This document shows positions 1 to 6,544 of a DNA stretch of 27,771 nucleotides, piece by piece. Each line of letters opens with the position of its first letter. The stretch's first letter is position 1. The position numbers and the translations under genes were made by a program. The stretch is from JBEGTT01 sp041179245. Its GTDB lineage: Bacteria > Pseudomonadota > Gammaproteobacteria > Burkholderiales > Rhodocyclaceae. The stretch covers positions 1 through 27,771 of the forward strand of contig JBEGTT010000098.1 in the NCBI GenBank assembly GCA_041179245.1. Reading direction: 5' to 3'. A model generated the notes under the pieces. The model did not search any database. It was not told the DNA's origin and saw nothing but the letters and a program-made list of their open reading frames with translations.

Positions 1-805
1 CTGCTTCCATCATGCAGCCGGAACAAGCACCTTTCAGATGCACATAAATCTTCTTGCCTTGAACATCGGCCAGTTCCACATCGCCGTGGTCACGCTGCAA
101 CATCGGACGAACGGATTCGAGCACTTCTTCGATCTTTTTGATCTTCTGTACCAGCGTCAGTTTGGTTGCAGGTGGGCGAGGGGCTTCTGGTGTCGCAGGG
201 CAAGCGGGTGGCGGAGAAACTTCACCGGGTCCAGTACGTTCAGACATCACCTTGGCCAGAATCTCTTCAATGCCTTCGTGGCAAGCGGCACAACCACCAC
301 CCGCTTTGGTATAGAAAGTGACTTCTTCAACCGTATTCAGGTTATTGGCCTTGACCACGTCTTCAATCATCACCGCATCGACGGCGAAACACTTACAGAT
401 CAGTGCGCCCTCTTCATGGTCATCTGACCAGACTTCACCACGATAGTTAGCAATGGCGGCTTGAAGTGCTTCGCGGCCCATCACCGAGCAGTGCATTTTT
501 TCAGGGGGCAGGCCATCCAGATAGTCAGCAATGTTCTGGTTGGAAACTTCCAGTGCCTGATCCAGCGTCATGCCTTTCACGATTTCGGTCAGGGCAGAAG
601 AGGAGGCAATCGCCGAGCCGCAGCCAAAGGTTTGGAAATGCGCGTCCTGGATGATCTCTGTTTCAGGATCAACCTTGAGCATCAAGCGGAGTGCGTCGCC
701 ACATTGAATCGAACCGACGTCACCAATCCCGTTGGCCTCTTCCAGCGGGCCTGAATTGCGCGGATTGAAGAAATGTTCACGAACTTTGTCTGAGTATTCC
801 CACAT
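1..805 (-). CDS. nifU: NifU, Fe-S cluster scaffold (3' end cut by window edge)
   Basis: NifU is the modular scaffold on which Fe-S clusters are assembled for nitrogenase. The gene is open from the ATG at 805 to the window edge; 268 codons are visible, a little short of the usual full protein of about 300 residues. The IscU-like domain carries Cys35, Cys62 and Cys106. The central [2Fe-2S] domain has Cys135, Cys137, Cys170 and Cys173. After a proline-rich linker comes the C-terminal Nfu-type domain with a CSGC motif (Cys261, Cys264). All expected cluster ligands are therefore present. It follows iscA-nif by 12 bases and is probably co-transcribed with it from the -24/-12 promoter at 1172-1187. 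Confidence 0.97.
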   Translation of the reverse strand, partial: MWEYSDKVREHFFNPRNSGPLEEANGIGDVGSIQCGDALRLMLKVDPETEIIQDAHFQTFGCGSAIASSSALTEIVKGMTLDQALEVSNQNIADYLDGLPPEKMHCSVMGREALQAAIANYRGEVWSDDHEEGALICKCFAVDAVMIEDVVKANNLNTVEEVTFYTKAGGGCAACHEGIEEILAKVMSERTGPGEVSPPPACPATPEAPRPPATKLTLVQKIKKIEEVLESVRPMLQRDHGDVELADVQGKKIYVHLKGACSGCMMEA

Positions 806-817
806 GGTATTGGCTCC

Positions 818-1141
818 TTAAACAGAAAATGAAGAGCCACAGGAACACTGGGCGCTGGCGTTGGGATTATCGAATTTGAAGCCGGTATGGGTCAGGGTGT
901 CGACAAAATCAACGGTGACGTTGTCGATCATCGGCATAGTCAATGGATCGACCAATATTTTGATGCCGTCGATGTCCAGCACCCAATCATCTTCAGCTTT
1001 CTCGGATTCCAATTTCATGCCGTACTGGAGACCAGAGCAACCACCACCGGAGATGGTGAGGCGTAACCCAATAACCGGGTCTTCTGAGCCACGAATGAAG
1101 CGTTGGACAGCCTTGTTTGCAGCAGGGGTCAAGTTAATCAT
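818..1141 (-). CDS. iscA: IscA/HesB-type Fe-S carrier, nif-specific
   Basis: A-type iron-sulfur carrier of 107 residues, expected to transfer or hold clusters for nitrogenase assembly together with NifU. The family cysteines are visible: one in SGGGCSGLQYG and two in the C-terminal CSCGSSF. I chose the ATG at 1141 because GGGAG lies just upstream; an in-frame TTG at 1168 would add nine residues that do not look like the family N-terminus and would leave no leader room. It is the first gene after a strong sigma-54 promoter and sits directly before nifU, the usual iscA(nif)-nifU arrangement. Confidence 0.93.
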   Translation of the reverse strand: MINLTPAANKAVQRFIRGSEDPVIGLRLTISGGGCSGLQYGMKLESEKAEDDWVLDIDGIKILVDPLTMPMIDNVTVDFVDTLTHTGFKFDNPNASAQCSCGSSFSV

Positions 1142-1171
1142 GTCAGTTCTCCCAGTTAGATAAGCCAAACT

Positions 1172-1187
1172 TGCAAGGCTTGTGCCA
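1172..1187 (-). promoter_or_regulatory. sigma-54 -24/-12 promoter for iscA-nifU
   Basis: On the minus strand the sequence reads TGGCACAAGCCTTGCA, matching the -24/-12 consensus TGGCAC-N5-TTGCA completely, with GG and GC 12 bases apart. Transcription would start near 1161, about 20 bases before the iscA ATG. Confidence 0.88.
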
Positions 1188-1243
1188 CACCGGGAAAATG
1201 ACCTAACTTGATGAATTTAAACAAATGTTGCACCGCGATAAAT

Positions 1244-1259
1244 TGTCGGGTTTGTGACA
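1244..1259 (-). promoter_or_regulatory. NifA-type upstream activator site for iscA-nifU
   Basis: TGT-N10-ACA (plus strand TGTCGGGTTTGTGACA), centred about 72 bases upstream of the -24/-12 element. It fits the TGTCG-N6-CGACA form seen at the other nif promoters of this window with one mismatch. Confidence 0.7.
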
Positions 1260-1285
1260 ACCAAGGTGGTTGGTTGGGCTAGCTG

Positions 1286-1651
1286 TCAGTTGTCTAATCG
1301 GATGAAAACAGCATCACCCTTTAGTTCAGGTGGTTTACCCCAAACCTGCACAGATTCAACATAGCTTTGTGGATCGTTTAGGGCAAAAAGTAGAACCTGA
1401 TATTCAGCAAAGACACGACCATCAGGAAAAATCGTTAACGTGCCGTAACGTTCTCCCCCTTTCCACTGACCTTGCAAGCTGGTTTCACCAGAATAGGCAT
1501 CGATGAGTGGGGTGAACTGGGCTTCTTGCCAATGGGGTTCATCACCAATGGAAAGCCCTAGTTTTGCAACCTGCTTACGGATGGCCAAACAAACCGCATC
1601 CCCAACCACAGGGTCGGGGATGTGATCAGATTGAGCAGCGTGTGCTGGCAT
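1286..1651 (-). CDS. Conserved-looking hypothetical protein at the end of the nifNX operon
   Basis: I do not recognise this 121-residue protein. It has no membrane segment and only one cysteine (in GDAVCLAIRKQ). The C-terminal half looks like a compact beta-rich domain, with SLQGQWKGGERYGTLTIFPD resembling a small beta-sandwich or lipocalin-like repeat. I chose the ATG at 1651 because longer in-frame starts would run into fdxB. The start lies 22 bases downstream of the fdxB stop on the same strand, so it is probably the last gene of nifNX-DUF269-DUF683-fdxB. Residues 1-5 (MPAHA) do not form a signal peptide. A role in nitrogen fixation is inferred only from position. Confidence 0.65.
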   Translation of the reverse strand: MPAHAAQSDHIPDPVVGDAVCLAIRKQVAKLGLSIGDEPHWQEAQFTPLIDAYSGETSLQGQWKGGERYGTLTIFPDGRVFAEYQVLLFALNDPQSYVESVQVWGKPPELKGDAVFIRLDN

Positions 1652-1673
1652 CAATGGGCTTAGACAGAAAGGC

Positions 1674-1949
1674 TTAGGCAGAAATGGTTTCGTAGCTGAA
1701 ACAGCTCTTTGGACAGACCCGGCCACAGGCAGCACAGCCGATACAGTCGTTCAAGTCTTTCAACGTCATTTTGGCTGCTGCACTTTCATCCTCATCGTCG
1801 TCTTCGTCTGAATCAATCAGATCCAGCACATCACGAGGACACACTTTGTAACAGCGACCACAGCCAATACATTTTTGTTGATTGATTTCGGTCACAAATT
1901 GGGGGACCCACGGCGTGCCGCCACGGGTGAGTGCAGTATATTCGCTCAT
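1674..1949 (-). CDS. fdxB: Ferredoxin III, nif-specific, 2[4Fe-4S] type (FdxB-like)
   Basis: A 91-residue ferredoxin with two clear [4Fe-4S] motifs, CIGCGRCYKVCP and CIGCAACGRVCP. They are separated by a strongly acidic insert (SDEDDDEDES) typical of the nif-specific ferredoxin III family. It is soluble and cytoplasmic and is expected to pass electrons during FeMo-cofactor assembly or to nitrogenase. It starts 4 bases after the DUF683 gene ends, so the two are translationally close. Family assignment is firm; the electron partner is not visible from sequence. Confidence 0.93.
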   Translation of the reverse strand: MSEYTALTRGGTPWVPQFVTEINQQKCIGCGRCYKVCPRDVLDLIDSDEDDDEDESAAAKMTLKDLNDCIGCAACGRVCPKSCFSYETISA

Positions 1950-1953
1950 CGTT

Positions 1954-2163
1954 TTAACCTTTCAGTAGGGTAGCCAACTTGGCATTGGCATCAGACCAAG
2001 CCTTGCAGGCATCGTAAGTAGACTGGGCTATGCCCGGAATTTCTTCATATCCAGCTGGCAATCGGTCTTCCACTAAATCGTGAAGTTGTCCTGCCCACTC
2101 GGATGCAATACGTTTTAATTTTTTAACTTCCTTGTCCAAAGTTTTGATTTCTTCCTCGGTCAA
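1954..2163 (-). CDS. DUF683 / CCE_0567-type small nif-associated protein
   Basis: A 69-residue, almost entirely helical protein: an N-terminal charged helix EEEIKTLDKEVKKLKRIASE, a hinge containing DRLPAGYEEIPGIA, then a second helix. The helical hairpin and its place between the DUF269 gene and nif-specific ferredoxin match the small DUF683 family found in nifENX operons. A related cyanobacterial protein is known as a metal-binding helical bundle. No enzyme motif is visible. The ribosome site GAAGGAGG lies just before the ATG. Confidence 0.85.
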   Translation of the reverse strand: MTEEEIKTLDKEVKKLKRIASEWAGQLHDLVEDRLPAGYEEIPGIAQSTYDACKAWSDANAKLATLLKG

Positions 2164-2207
2164 GTGATACCTCCTTCTAACTTAAAAATAGAAAACGTTG
2201 CTGGGGC

Positions 2208-2666
2208 TTAAAGACCCGCTACGTTGGAATACATGCCGATGCGTTCAATTGCTACTGACAGCAATTTGTCTGCTTCGTCTTTCATTTTCGAGAAGCTGGG
2301 GAAACCAAAGCGATGGACGTCGCGCAGGGTTTTATCGACAACTACCAGTTTGCCGACGGTAATCAGCGTGCGGCCAAAACCTTCGTGAGTCAGGTGGATC
2401 ATCGGCACGGCCAGCAGCTTGCATTCTTTCTCAATCAGCACCGCAATCGCGTTGTAGAACGCTTTGACGCGGGCCAGTGTTTCTTCATCGGGATCACCAA
2501 CGAGGGGAATGGTTGCCCTACGTTCTTTGGTGAGCACAAAAGGATCTAGGATTTTTTCAACTGTCCAGCCGGAATAATTGCCATACGTATCAAGGGCGCG
2601 CATTTGGCGGGCCATTTCTTTGATGAAATCAGTTTCAAAAAGTGGTGCAAGGTTTTCGGTTGTCAT
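2208..2666 (-). CDS. NifX-associated nitrogen fixation protein (DUF269)
   Basis: A 152-residue soluble protein of the DUF269 family, which almost always follows nifX. Recognisable stretches are the N-terminal FIKEMARQMRALDTYGNYSG, then PLVGDPDEETLARVKAFYNAIAV, and the C-terminal DVHRFGFPSF segment. The biochemical role is not established; association with NifEN/NifX cofactor assembly is inferred from gene order. It follows nifX after 74 bases with no obvious promoter between, so I place it in the nifN operon. Confidence 0.93.
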   Translation of the reverse strand: MTTENLAPLFETDFIKEMARQMRALDTYGNYSGWTVEKILDPFVLTKERRATIPLVGDPDEETLARVKAFYNAIAVLIEKECKLLAVPMIHLTHEGFGRTLITVGKLVVVDKTLRDVHRFGFPSFSKMKDEADKLLSVAIERIGMYSNVAGL

Positions 2667-2740
2667 GGTGTGGCTCCAGTGGAAATGATTTTGGTCGTGT
2701 CTTCATTGAAAAATGTGACGTTCAACGCCTTGATGTGCGA

Positions 2741-3166
2741 TTAGCCCTGCCAGCCTTCTTCCTCCATGTTGGCGAAGCGGTTGCTGGTTTTCTCGGTTTG
2801 GGCTTTTGCAAGGGCACGGTCCACCCATTGCACACCACCAACCCGAATGGCTTCAGAGAGTTCTGTGAGCAAGGACGGAATGTGGTCGTTGTCCGCAATT
2901 CGAATCGGTTGAATGCCTTTGGCTAGCAGTAGCTTGATGGCACTAGCGCCGATGGCCATCACAAATACGGCGGCGCAGCCATCGAGGAAGTCTATTTTTG
3001 CGTTCAGCTTGTTTTCGTTGCCGTCCATTGATTCTTCTGGGAATTCAGCAACGCCTGTTAGCGCCGAGCCGTGAGCGTTTACTTGGAAAATCGCAAACCC
3101 TTCCGCTGCGCCAAAGTGTTGGTTAACGCGTTCTCGGTCGTTGGACGCAAAGGCGATTTTCAACAT
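2741..3166 (-). CDS. nifX: NifX, FeMo-cofactor precursor carrier
   Basis: NifX binds NifB-co and the VK-cluster and shuttles them to and from NifEN during FeMo-co synthesis. This 141-residue copy begins MLKIAFASNDRERVNQHFG, the typical start of the NifX/NafY/VnfX fold, with His17 in the conserved HFG. The open frame extends further upstream into nifN, but the ATG at 3166 has GAGGAG about ten bases before it and gives the normal family start. The gap to the nifN stop is 16 bases. Confidence 0.95.
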   Translation of the reverse strand: MLKIAFASNDRERVNQHFGAAEGFAIFQVNAHGSALTGVAEFPEESMDGNENKLNAKIDFLDGCAAVFVMAIGASAIKLLLAKGIQPIRIADNDHIPSLLTELSEAIRVGGVQWVDRALAKAQTEKTSNRFANMEEEGWQG

Positions 3167-3182
3167 TTCCGTTGGCTCCTCT

Positions 3183-4571
3183 TTAATGGACCACACCAGT
3201 TGCAAGCGGCGAGGTTGAGCGGTTGTTACTGGCTTGTCGGTAGAGGGAGGGGTAGGGTTCGATTTCATGGTGCTGACTCAAAATGAGATTGGCGAGATCA
3301 AACAAGGCTTGCCGGGTTCCGCGATATCCGACCCAAGTGCGGGCATAGCCGCCAACCCAGTCGTATTGCGGGAAACCAGCACGCATCAAGGGAACGTTTA
3401 GCCGCTTGGCGGTTTCAACCGCATGCGAATTGGCGATTAAGAGCTGTGTGGATTTGCCTGCTGTGGCTTTTTCCAAGTCTTCCAGATCACCCACGATGAC
3501 GTGTTCAATGGGCAATGCCGCCAGCGATTCCGCTCTGACCGGTGTGACGGCAGAAACAATCTCTGCACCCATGCCGGTCAGGAAGGTGGTCAGCATGCCT
3601 AGCAGATCCGCATCGGCAGCCAGTGCGATGCGTGTAAAGCCGAGCATAAAGTGGCTGTCGACCATTGCATCCTGAAGCTGGGCGCGGTGGCGCTCGATTT
3701 TGGCTGGGACAGGAATGCCGCTGATGTTGGTTAGGGCTTGGGTGAAAGCATCGCAGTCATCCAGCCCCATCAGACCGGCGAAAGAAAAGTTCGGAACCCC
3801 GGTTTTTTCATTCAGGATGTGCGCTGCCCGATTGAGCGAAGGCCCGATCACCAGCGTGGCAATGGATTCGCCCATGCTTTCAATGTCAGCGCGGGGGGTG
3901 CCACCAATGGTTAGTGACGAAAATTCCGCTTCGACCAAGTGACCATCTAACGAATCGCCAATGTCCGGGAGCATCACAGCACGTAAACCAAACGCCTCAA
4001 TCCATTCCCTGATCGCTTCAGTGTCACCCGGCGTGAGCATGCTGGAGGCCAGCACATTTACTTGTTTGGGACGACGGCCCGCGCATTGGGTGTCTGGTAC
4101 CAAGGTTTGAATCATGGCTTCAATTGCCAGTGCGTAGCCTGTTTCCAAACAGCCGAGGTAGTCTGGCGTATTGACTGGAACAACAGCGACACCGTTAAAT
4201 TCGGGATATTGACTGCGAAATTCTTTGACCAAGCGGTGAATATCAGAACCTTGAGTTTCAGCCAAGCCAGTGGTGACAAGGCCAATCATGTCAGGTTTGC
4301 TTTTGTCGGAAAGCGTACGCAGGGCTTCGATGACATTTTCGTCAGCACCCATAATCGACGACACTTGATCCATCGCCGTGGTTTGCAGCGGAATCGGTTC
4401 GCGGAAATGACGGACAAAAAACACCTTACCGAAGGCGGTGCACCCTTGAGAACCGTGCATCAACGGCAGGCTGTTGTTGATACCTAAGAAGGCTAGTGAT
4501 GCGCCAACCGTCTGGCTAACCTTCAGCGGGTTAACCGCAAGCGCCTTTTTGGTTTGGAGGATTTGGGCCAT
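3183..4571 (-). CDS. nifN: NifN, NifEN cofactor-assembly scaffold beta subunit
   Basis: NifN pairs with NifE to form the scaffold on which the NifB-co precursor is matured to FeMo-co. The 462-residue protein begins MAQILQTKKALAVNPLKVSQ and has the family motif HGSQGCTAF with Cys44. It carries the later MGADENVIEAL and VVPVNTPDY stretches shared with NifK. I chose the ATG at 4571; a TTG at 4622 is in frame but would lie on top of the -24 element. Unusually, nifN is not next to nifE: about 3.4 kb carrying an antiporter, a zinc-ribbon protein and a ChrA-like transporter separates them. It has its own sigma-54 promoter at 4606-4621. Confidence 0.96.
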   Translation of the reverse strand: MAQILQTKKALAVNPLKVSQTVGASLAFLGINNSLPLMHGSQGCTAFGKVFFVRHFREPIPLQTTAMDQVSSIMGADENVIEALRTLSDKSKPDMIGLVTTGLAETQGSDIHRLVKEFRSQYPEFNGVAVVPVNTPDYLGCLETGYALAIEAMIQTLVPDTQCAGRRPKQVNVLASSMLTPGDTEAIREWIEAFGLRAVMLPDIGDSLDGHLVEAEFSSLTIGGTPRADIESMGESIATLVIGPSLNRAAHILNEKTGVPNFSFAGLMGLDDCDAFTQALTNISGIPVPAKIERHRAQLQDAMVDSHFMLGFTRIALAADADLLGMLTTFLTGMGAEIVSAVTPVRAESLAALPIEHVIVGDLEDLEKATAGKSTQLLIANSHAVETAKRLNVPLMRAGFPQYDWVGGYARTWVGYRGTRQALFDLANLILSQHHEIEPYPSLYRQASNNRSTSPLATGVVH

Positions 4572-4605
4572 GTCACTGTCACCTTGTAGAGTCTGGTGTG
4601 ATCTC

Positions 4606-4621
4606 AGCAAGGAAGGTGCCA
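4606..4621 (-). promoter_or_regulatory. sigma-54 -24/-12 promoter for nifN
   Basis: Minus strand TGGCACCTTCCTTGCT: TGGCAC-N5-TTGCT with exact spacing. The predicted start near 4595 leaves a leader of about 24 bases to the nifN ATG. This explains how nifN is expressed although it is cut off from nifE. Confidence 0.9.
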
Positions 4622-4665
4622 ATTTTTAAATCTATTTAAATCAGTGTGTTAAGTATTTTTGTGTG

Positions 4666-4681
4666 TGTCGTAAAGGCGACA
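4666..4681. promoter_or_regulatory. NifA-type site shared by nifN and the antiporter gene
   Basis: TGTCGTAAAGGCGACA, a TGT-N10-ACA site with the longer symmetric form TGTCG-N6-CGACA. It lies about 60 bases upstream of the nifN -24/-12 element (minus) and about 45 bases upstream of the -24/-12-like element before the antiporter (plus), so one bound activator could serve both directions. Confidence 0.75.
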
Positions 4682-4710
4682 AATGATGGTCTGTGCAGTA
4701 ACCTCATAGC

Positions 4711-4726
4711 AGGTGCGCCAATTGCT
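4711..4726 (+). promoter_or_regulatory. Possible sigma-54 promoter for the Na+/H+ antiporter gene
   Basis: Plus strand AGGTGCGCCAATTGCT. GG and GC are 12 bases apart and the -12 half TTGCT is perfect, but the -24 half has three departures from TGGCAC. The start would fall near 4738, giving a leader of about 50 bases that contains a small TCCCG/CGGGA hairpin (4752-4768). Confidence 0.5.
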
Positions 4727-4789
4727 AATAAGCGTTTAACCCCGCGTGTAGTCCCGTGAATAGCGGGATATTTTGAAGAAAGCCCGACG

Positions 4790-6118
4790 ATGAATTACGC
4801 AAAAATTGCAGGTTTGTTTGTGGTTGCGTTCCTGTTGAATCGTGTTGCTCCCGCGATTCTTGAACATTTATCCCAATTAGGAGGGACTGAAACAGCCATC
4901 GCCAATTCGTTGTGGTGCTTGGCCTTGTTCTTGGGATTTGGCTGGGCATGCAGCAAACTTTCTGAGGGTACACACTTTCCCAACTTTACCTTGCAGCTCT
5001 TGGTGGGCATCGTATTGCATGATGCCTTGGCACCCATTGCCTCGCAGATCATGTTGTCGGTGGTGGTGTGTACGGCGCTGGCAGCGATCATTCTGAAAGG
5101 AGGCGGGGATGAGCTGGACCGCTTGGACATCGTGAAAATTGCTGTTCCAACGCTGCTGATTGCCGTGGTGGGTTATCTGATTACCTTCTTGGTGATGTTC
5201 CCGATTCTGATGGCTTTAGGGCTAAGCGGTAAAACAGCGGCTTTGTTGTCCGCCATTATTGGTTCCACCGATCCAGCGGCGTTGATTCCAACCTTGAAAA
5301 AGCTGGTATTCAAAGATGAGTACAAACGCTTATCCAGTATTTCGGTCGCTGAAAGCGCCTTGAATGATGCGGTGGGGGCTATTTTTACAGCGGCGGTTGC
5401 TGCGATGATTCTCGGTGGTATTTCAGTGGATTCATTGGGCGAACTGGTGTCAGGGCTATTTAGCGCCGACAACATGATTCAACTCGGGGAGCAATTCCTG
5501 TTCGGGACGCTGGCTGGTTTAATCGGTTGGGGGGCAATGGCGGCTTATGAAGCCTATAAATCACGGGATCACCAACGTGATGTCGGTGAGACCACCTACG
5601 ACTTTGCCATTGTTCTGGCGATTCCTTTGGTTACTTTCCTGCTTGCCCAGTTGATTCACGGGAACGGATTTTTAGCGGCATTTGTGGCGGGACTGCTGGC
5701 GAATTACAACCACGGGAAAGCATTCTTTCGTACGACCTTACACACGATGGAAATACAGGTTGAGAGCATTGCCAAACCGACTATCTTCATGATGGTTGGC
5801 CCGTTCGTTGCCCTGAGCGATTTATGGGAAACCGCATTGTTAGGCCTGCTGGTTTCAGCTGCTTTTATCCTTATTGCTAGACCCGTGGCCGTCATGCTGT
5901 CGATGTTGCCGACTAATCTAGCGATGAAAGAAAAACTGTTTTTGAGCATCGTCCGTGAAACTGGGGTCATTCCTGTGGTGCTGGCGGTGATTACCGTTGC
6001 TCAGTTTCCTGAGTTAACCCTGTTGATGCCATTAACCGCTTGGGTGGTCATTTGGACGCTGACTGTGCTACCCGCATTAACCCCTTGGTGGTCAAGAAAG
6101 CTAGGGGTTGTTCTGTAA
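4790..6118 (+). CDS. CPA1-type Na+(K+)/H+ antiporter
   Basis: A 442-residue membrane protein with about 12 hydrophobic segments along its full length. It carries the ion-site motifs of the cation:proton antiporter 1 family: SAIIGSTDPAALIPT in the fifth-segment region and ESALNDAVGAIFT in the next, the TDP and ND pair typical of NhaP-like carriers. It should exchange Na+ or K+ for H+ across the inner membrane. It is the only plus-strand gene within the nifE-nifN stretch, divergent from nifN and convergent with the zinc-ribbon gene (3-base gap). Exact ion specificity cannot be read from sequence. No strong Shine-Dalgarno is visible (AGAAAG before the ATG). Confidence 0.88.
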   Translation: MNYAKIAGLFVVAFLLNRVAPAILEHLSQLGGTETAIANSLWCLALFLGFGWACSKLSEGTHFPNFTLQLLVGIVLHDALAPIASQIMLSVVVCTALAAIILKGGGDELDRLDIVKIAVPTLLIAVVGYLITFLVMFPILMALGLSGKTAALLSAIIGSTDPAALIPTLKKLVFKDEYKRLSSISVAESALNDAVGAIFTAAVAAMILGGISVDSLGELVSGLFSADNMIQLGEQFLFGTLAGLIGWGAMAAYEAYKSRDHQRDVGETTYDFAIVLAIPLVTFLLAQLIHGNGFLAAFVAGLLANYNHGKAFFRTTLHTMEIQVESIAKPTIFMMVGPFVALSDLWETALLGLLVSAAFILIARPVAVMLSMLPTNLAMKEKLFLSIVRETGVIPVVLAVITVAQFPELTLLMPLTAWVVIWTLTVLPALTPWWSRKLGVVL

Positions 6119-6121
6119 TTT

Positions 6122-6391
6122 TTAAAGATGACTTTGAGTGCTTGAAATGGCCTGCTCAAACTTTAAACTCAGGGCAATCTCGAAGCGGATGTTGTCGCCT
6201 TTGCCGATCAAATAACCGATCAGTAGACAATCATCCTGCTTCTTGATTTCCAAATAGCCTTGGCAATAAGGACATTGGGTTGAGTACACCCCGAGTTCTT
6301 CGTGGATCAATTCTGCTTTTTCTGCCCACAAGCGGGCTGCACCAATTTTGGCCCCACACAGCGGGCAGTCAGACGTTCTAGGTTGTGCCAT
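6122..6391 (-). CDS. Small zinc-ribbon-like protein, unknown function
   Basis: An 89-residue protein with two CxxC knuckles, CPLCGA near residue 9 and CPYCQG near residue 40, spaced as in a four-cysteine zinc ribbon. No membrane segment is visible; the C-terminal half is mixed strand and helix. A good ribosome site (GAGGAG) precedes the ATG at 6391, which supports real expression. It is convergent with the antiporter and lies 153 bases downstream of the chrA-like gene on the same strand. I do not recognise the family. It could be a metal-binding regulator or an accessory of the transporters beside it, but nothing in the sequence proves that. Confidence 0.75.
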   Translation of the reverse strand: MAQPRTSDCPLCGAKIGAARLWAEKAELIHEELGVYSTQCPYCQGYLEIKKQDDCLLIGYLIGKGDNIRFEIALSLKFEQAISSTQSHL

Positions 6392-6453
6392 GGAATCTCC
6401 TCGAATAGCGCGATCAAAGACCGATCAAATTGTGTGGCTTACGACAAAAGTAG

Positions 6454-6470
6454 GCCTGTTTTGAACAGGC
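6454..6470. repeat. Perfect 7-bp inverted repeat, possible terminator of chrA-like gene
   Basis: GCCTGTT-TTG-AACAGGC forms a hairpin with a 3-base loop, about 75 bases past the chrA-like stop. Read on the minus strand it is followed by CTACTTTTG, a weak T-rich tail, so a terminator is plausible but not strong. Confidence 0.45.
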
Positions 6471-6477
6471 TATTGTC

Positions 6478-6501
6478 GCTTTGCTACGCATATGGCAAAG
6501 C
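6478..6501. repeat. Second inverted repeat in the chrA / zinc-ribbon gap
   Basis: GCTTTGC and GCAAAGC separated by 10 bases. No T-run follows on either strand. It could be an mRNA structure or an operator for the zinc-ribbon gene; function unknown. Confidence 0.35.
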
Positions 6502-6544
6502 AACACAGCGGAACTGGCTGAAATCTTGATGGTGTTGTTGTATT

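Noticed and set aside
1..805. Plus-strand open frames opposite nifU
   Set aside because: They are mirror frames of NifU, whose full domain set with all cysteines is on the minus strand.
1258..1272. Small inverted repeat CAACCA/TGGTTG as terminator of the 121-aa gene
   Set aside because: The stem is only 6 bp and no T-run follows on the minus strand.
3167..3268. Longer nifX start inside nifN
   Set aside because: The extra residues do not resemble NifX, and GAGGAG stands before the ATG at 3166.
6431..6446. TGT-N10-ACA sequence upstream of the zinc-ribbon gene
   Set aside because: No -24/-12 element with correct spacing follows it toward 6391, and the minimal motif is expected several times by chance in a window of this size.
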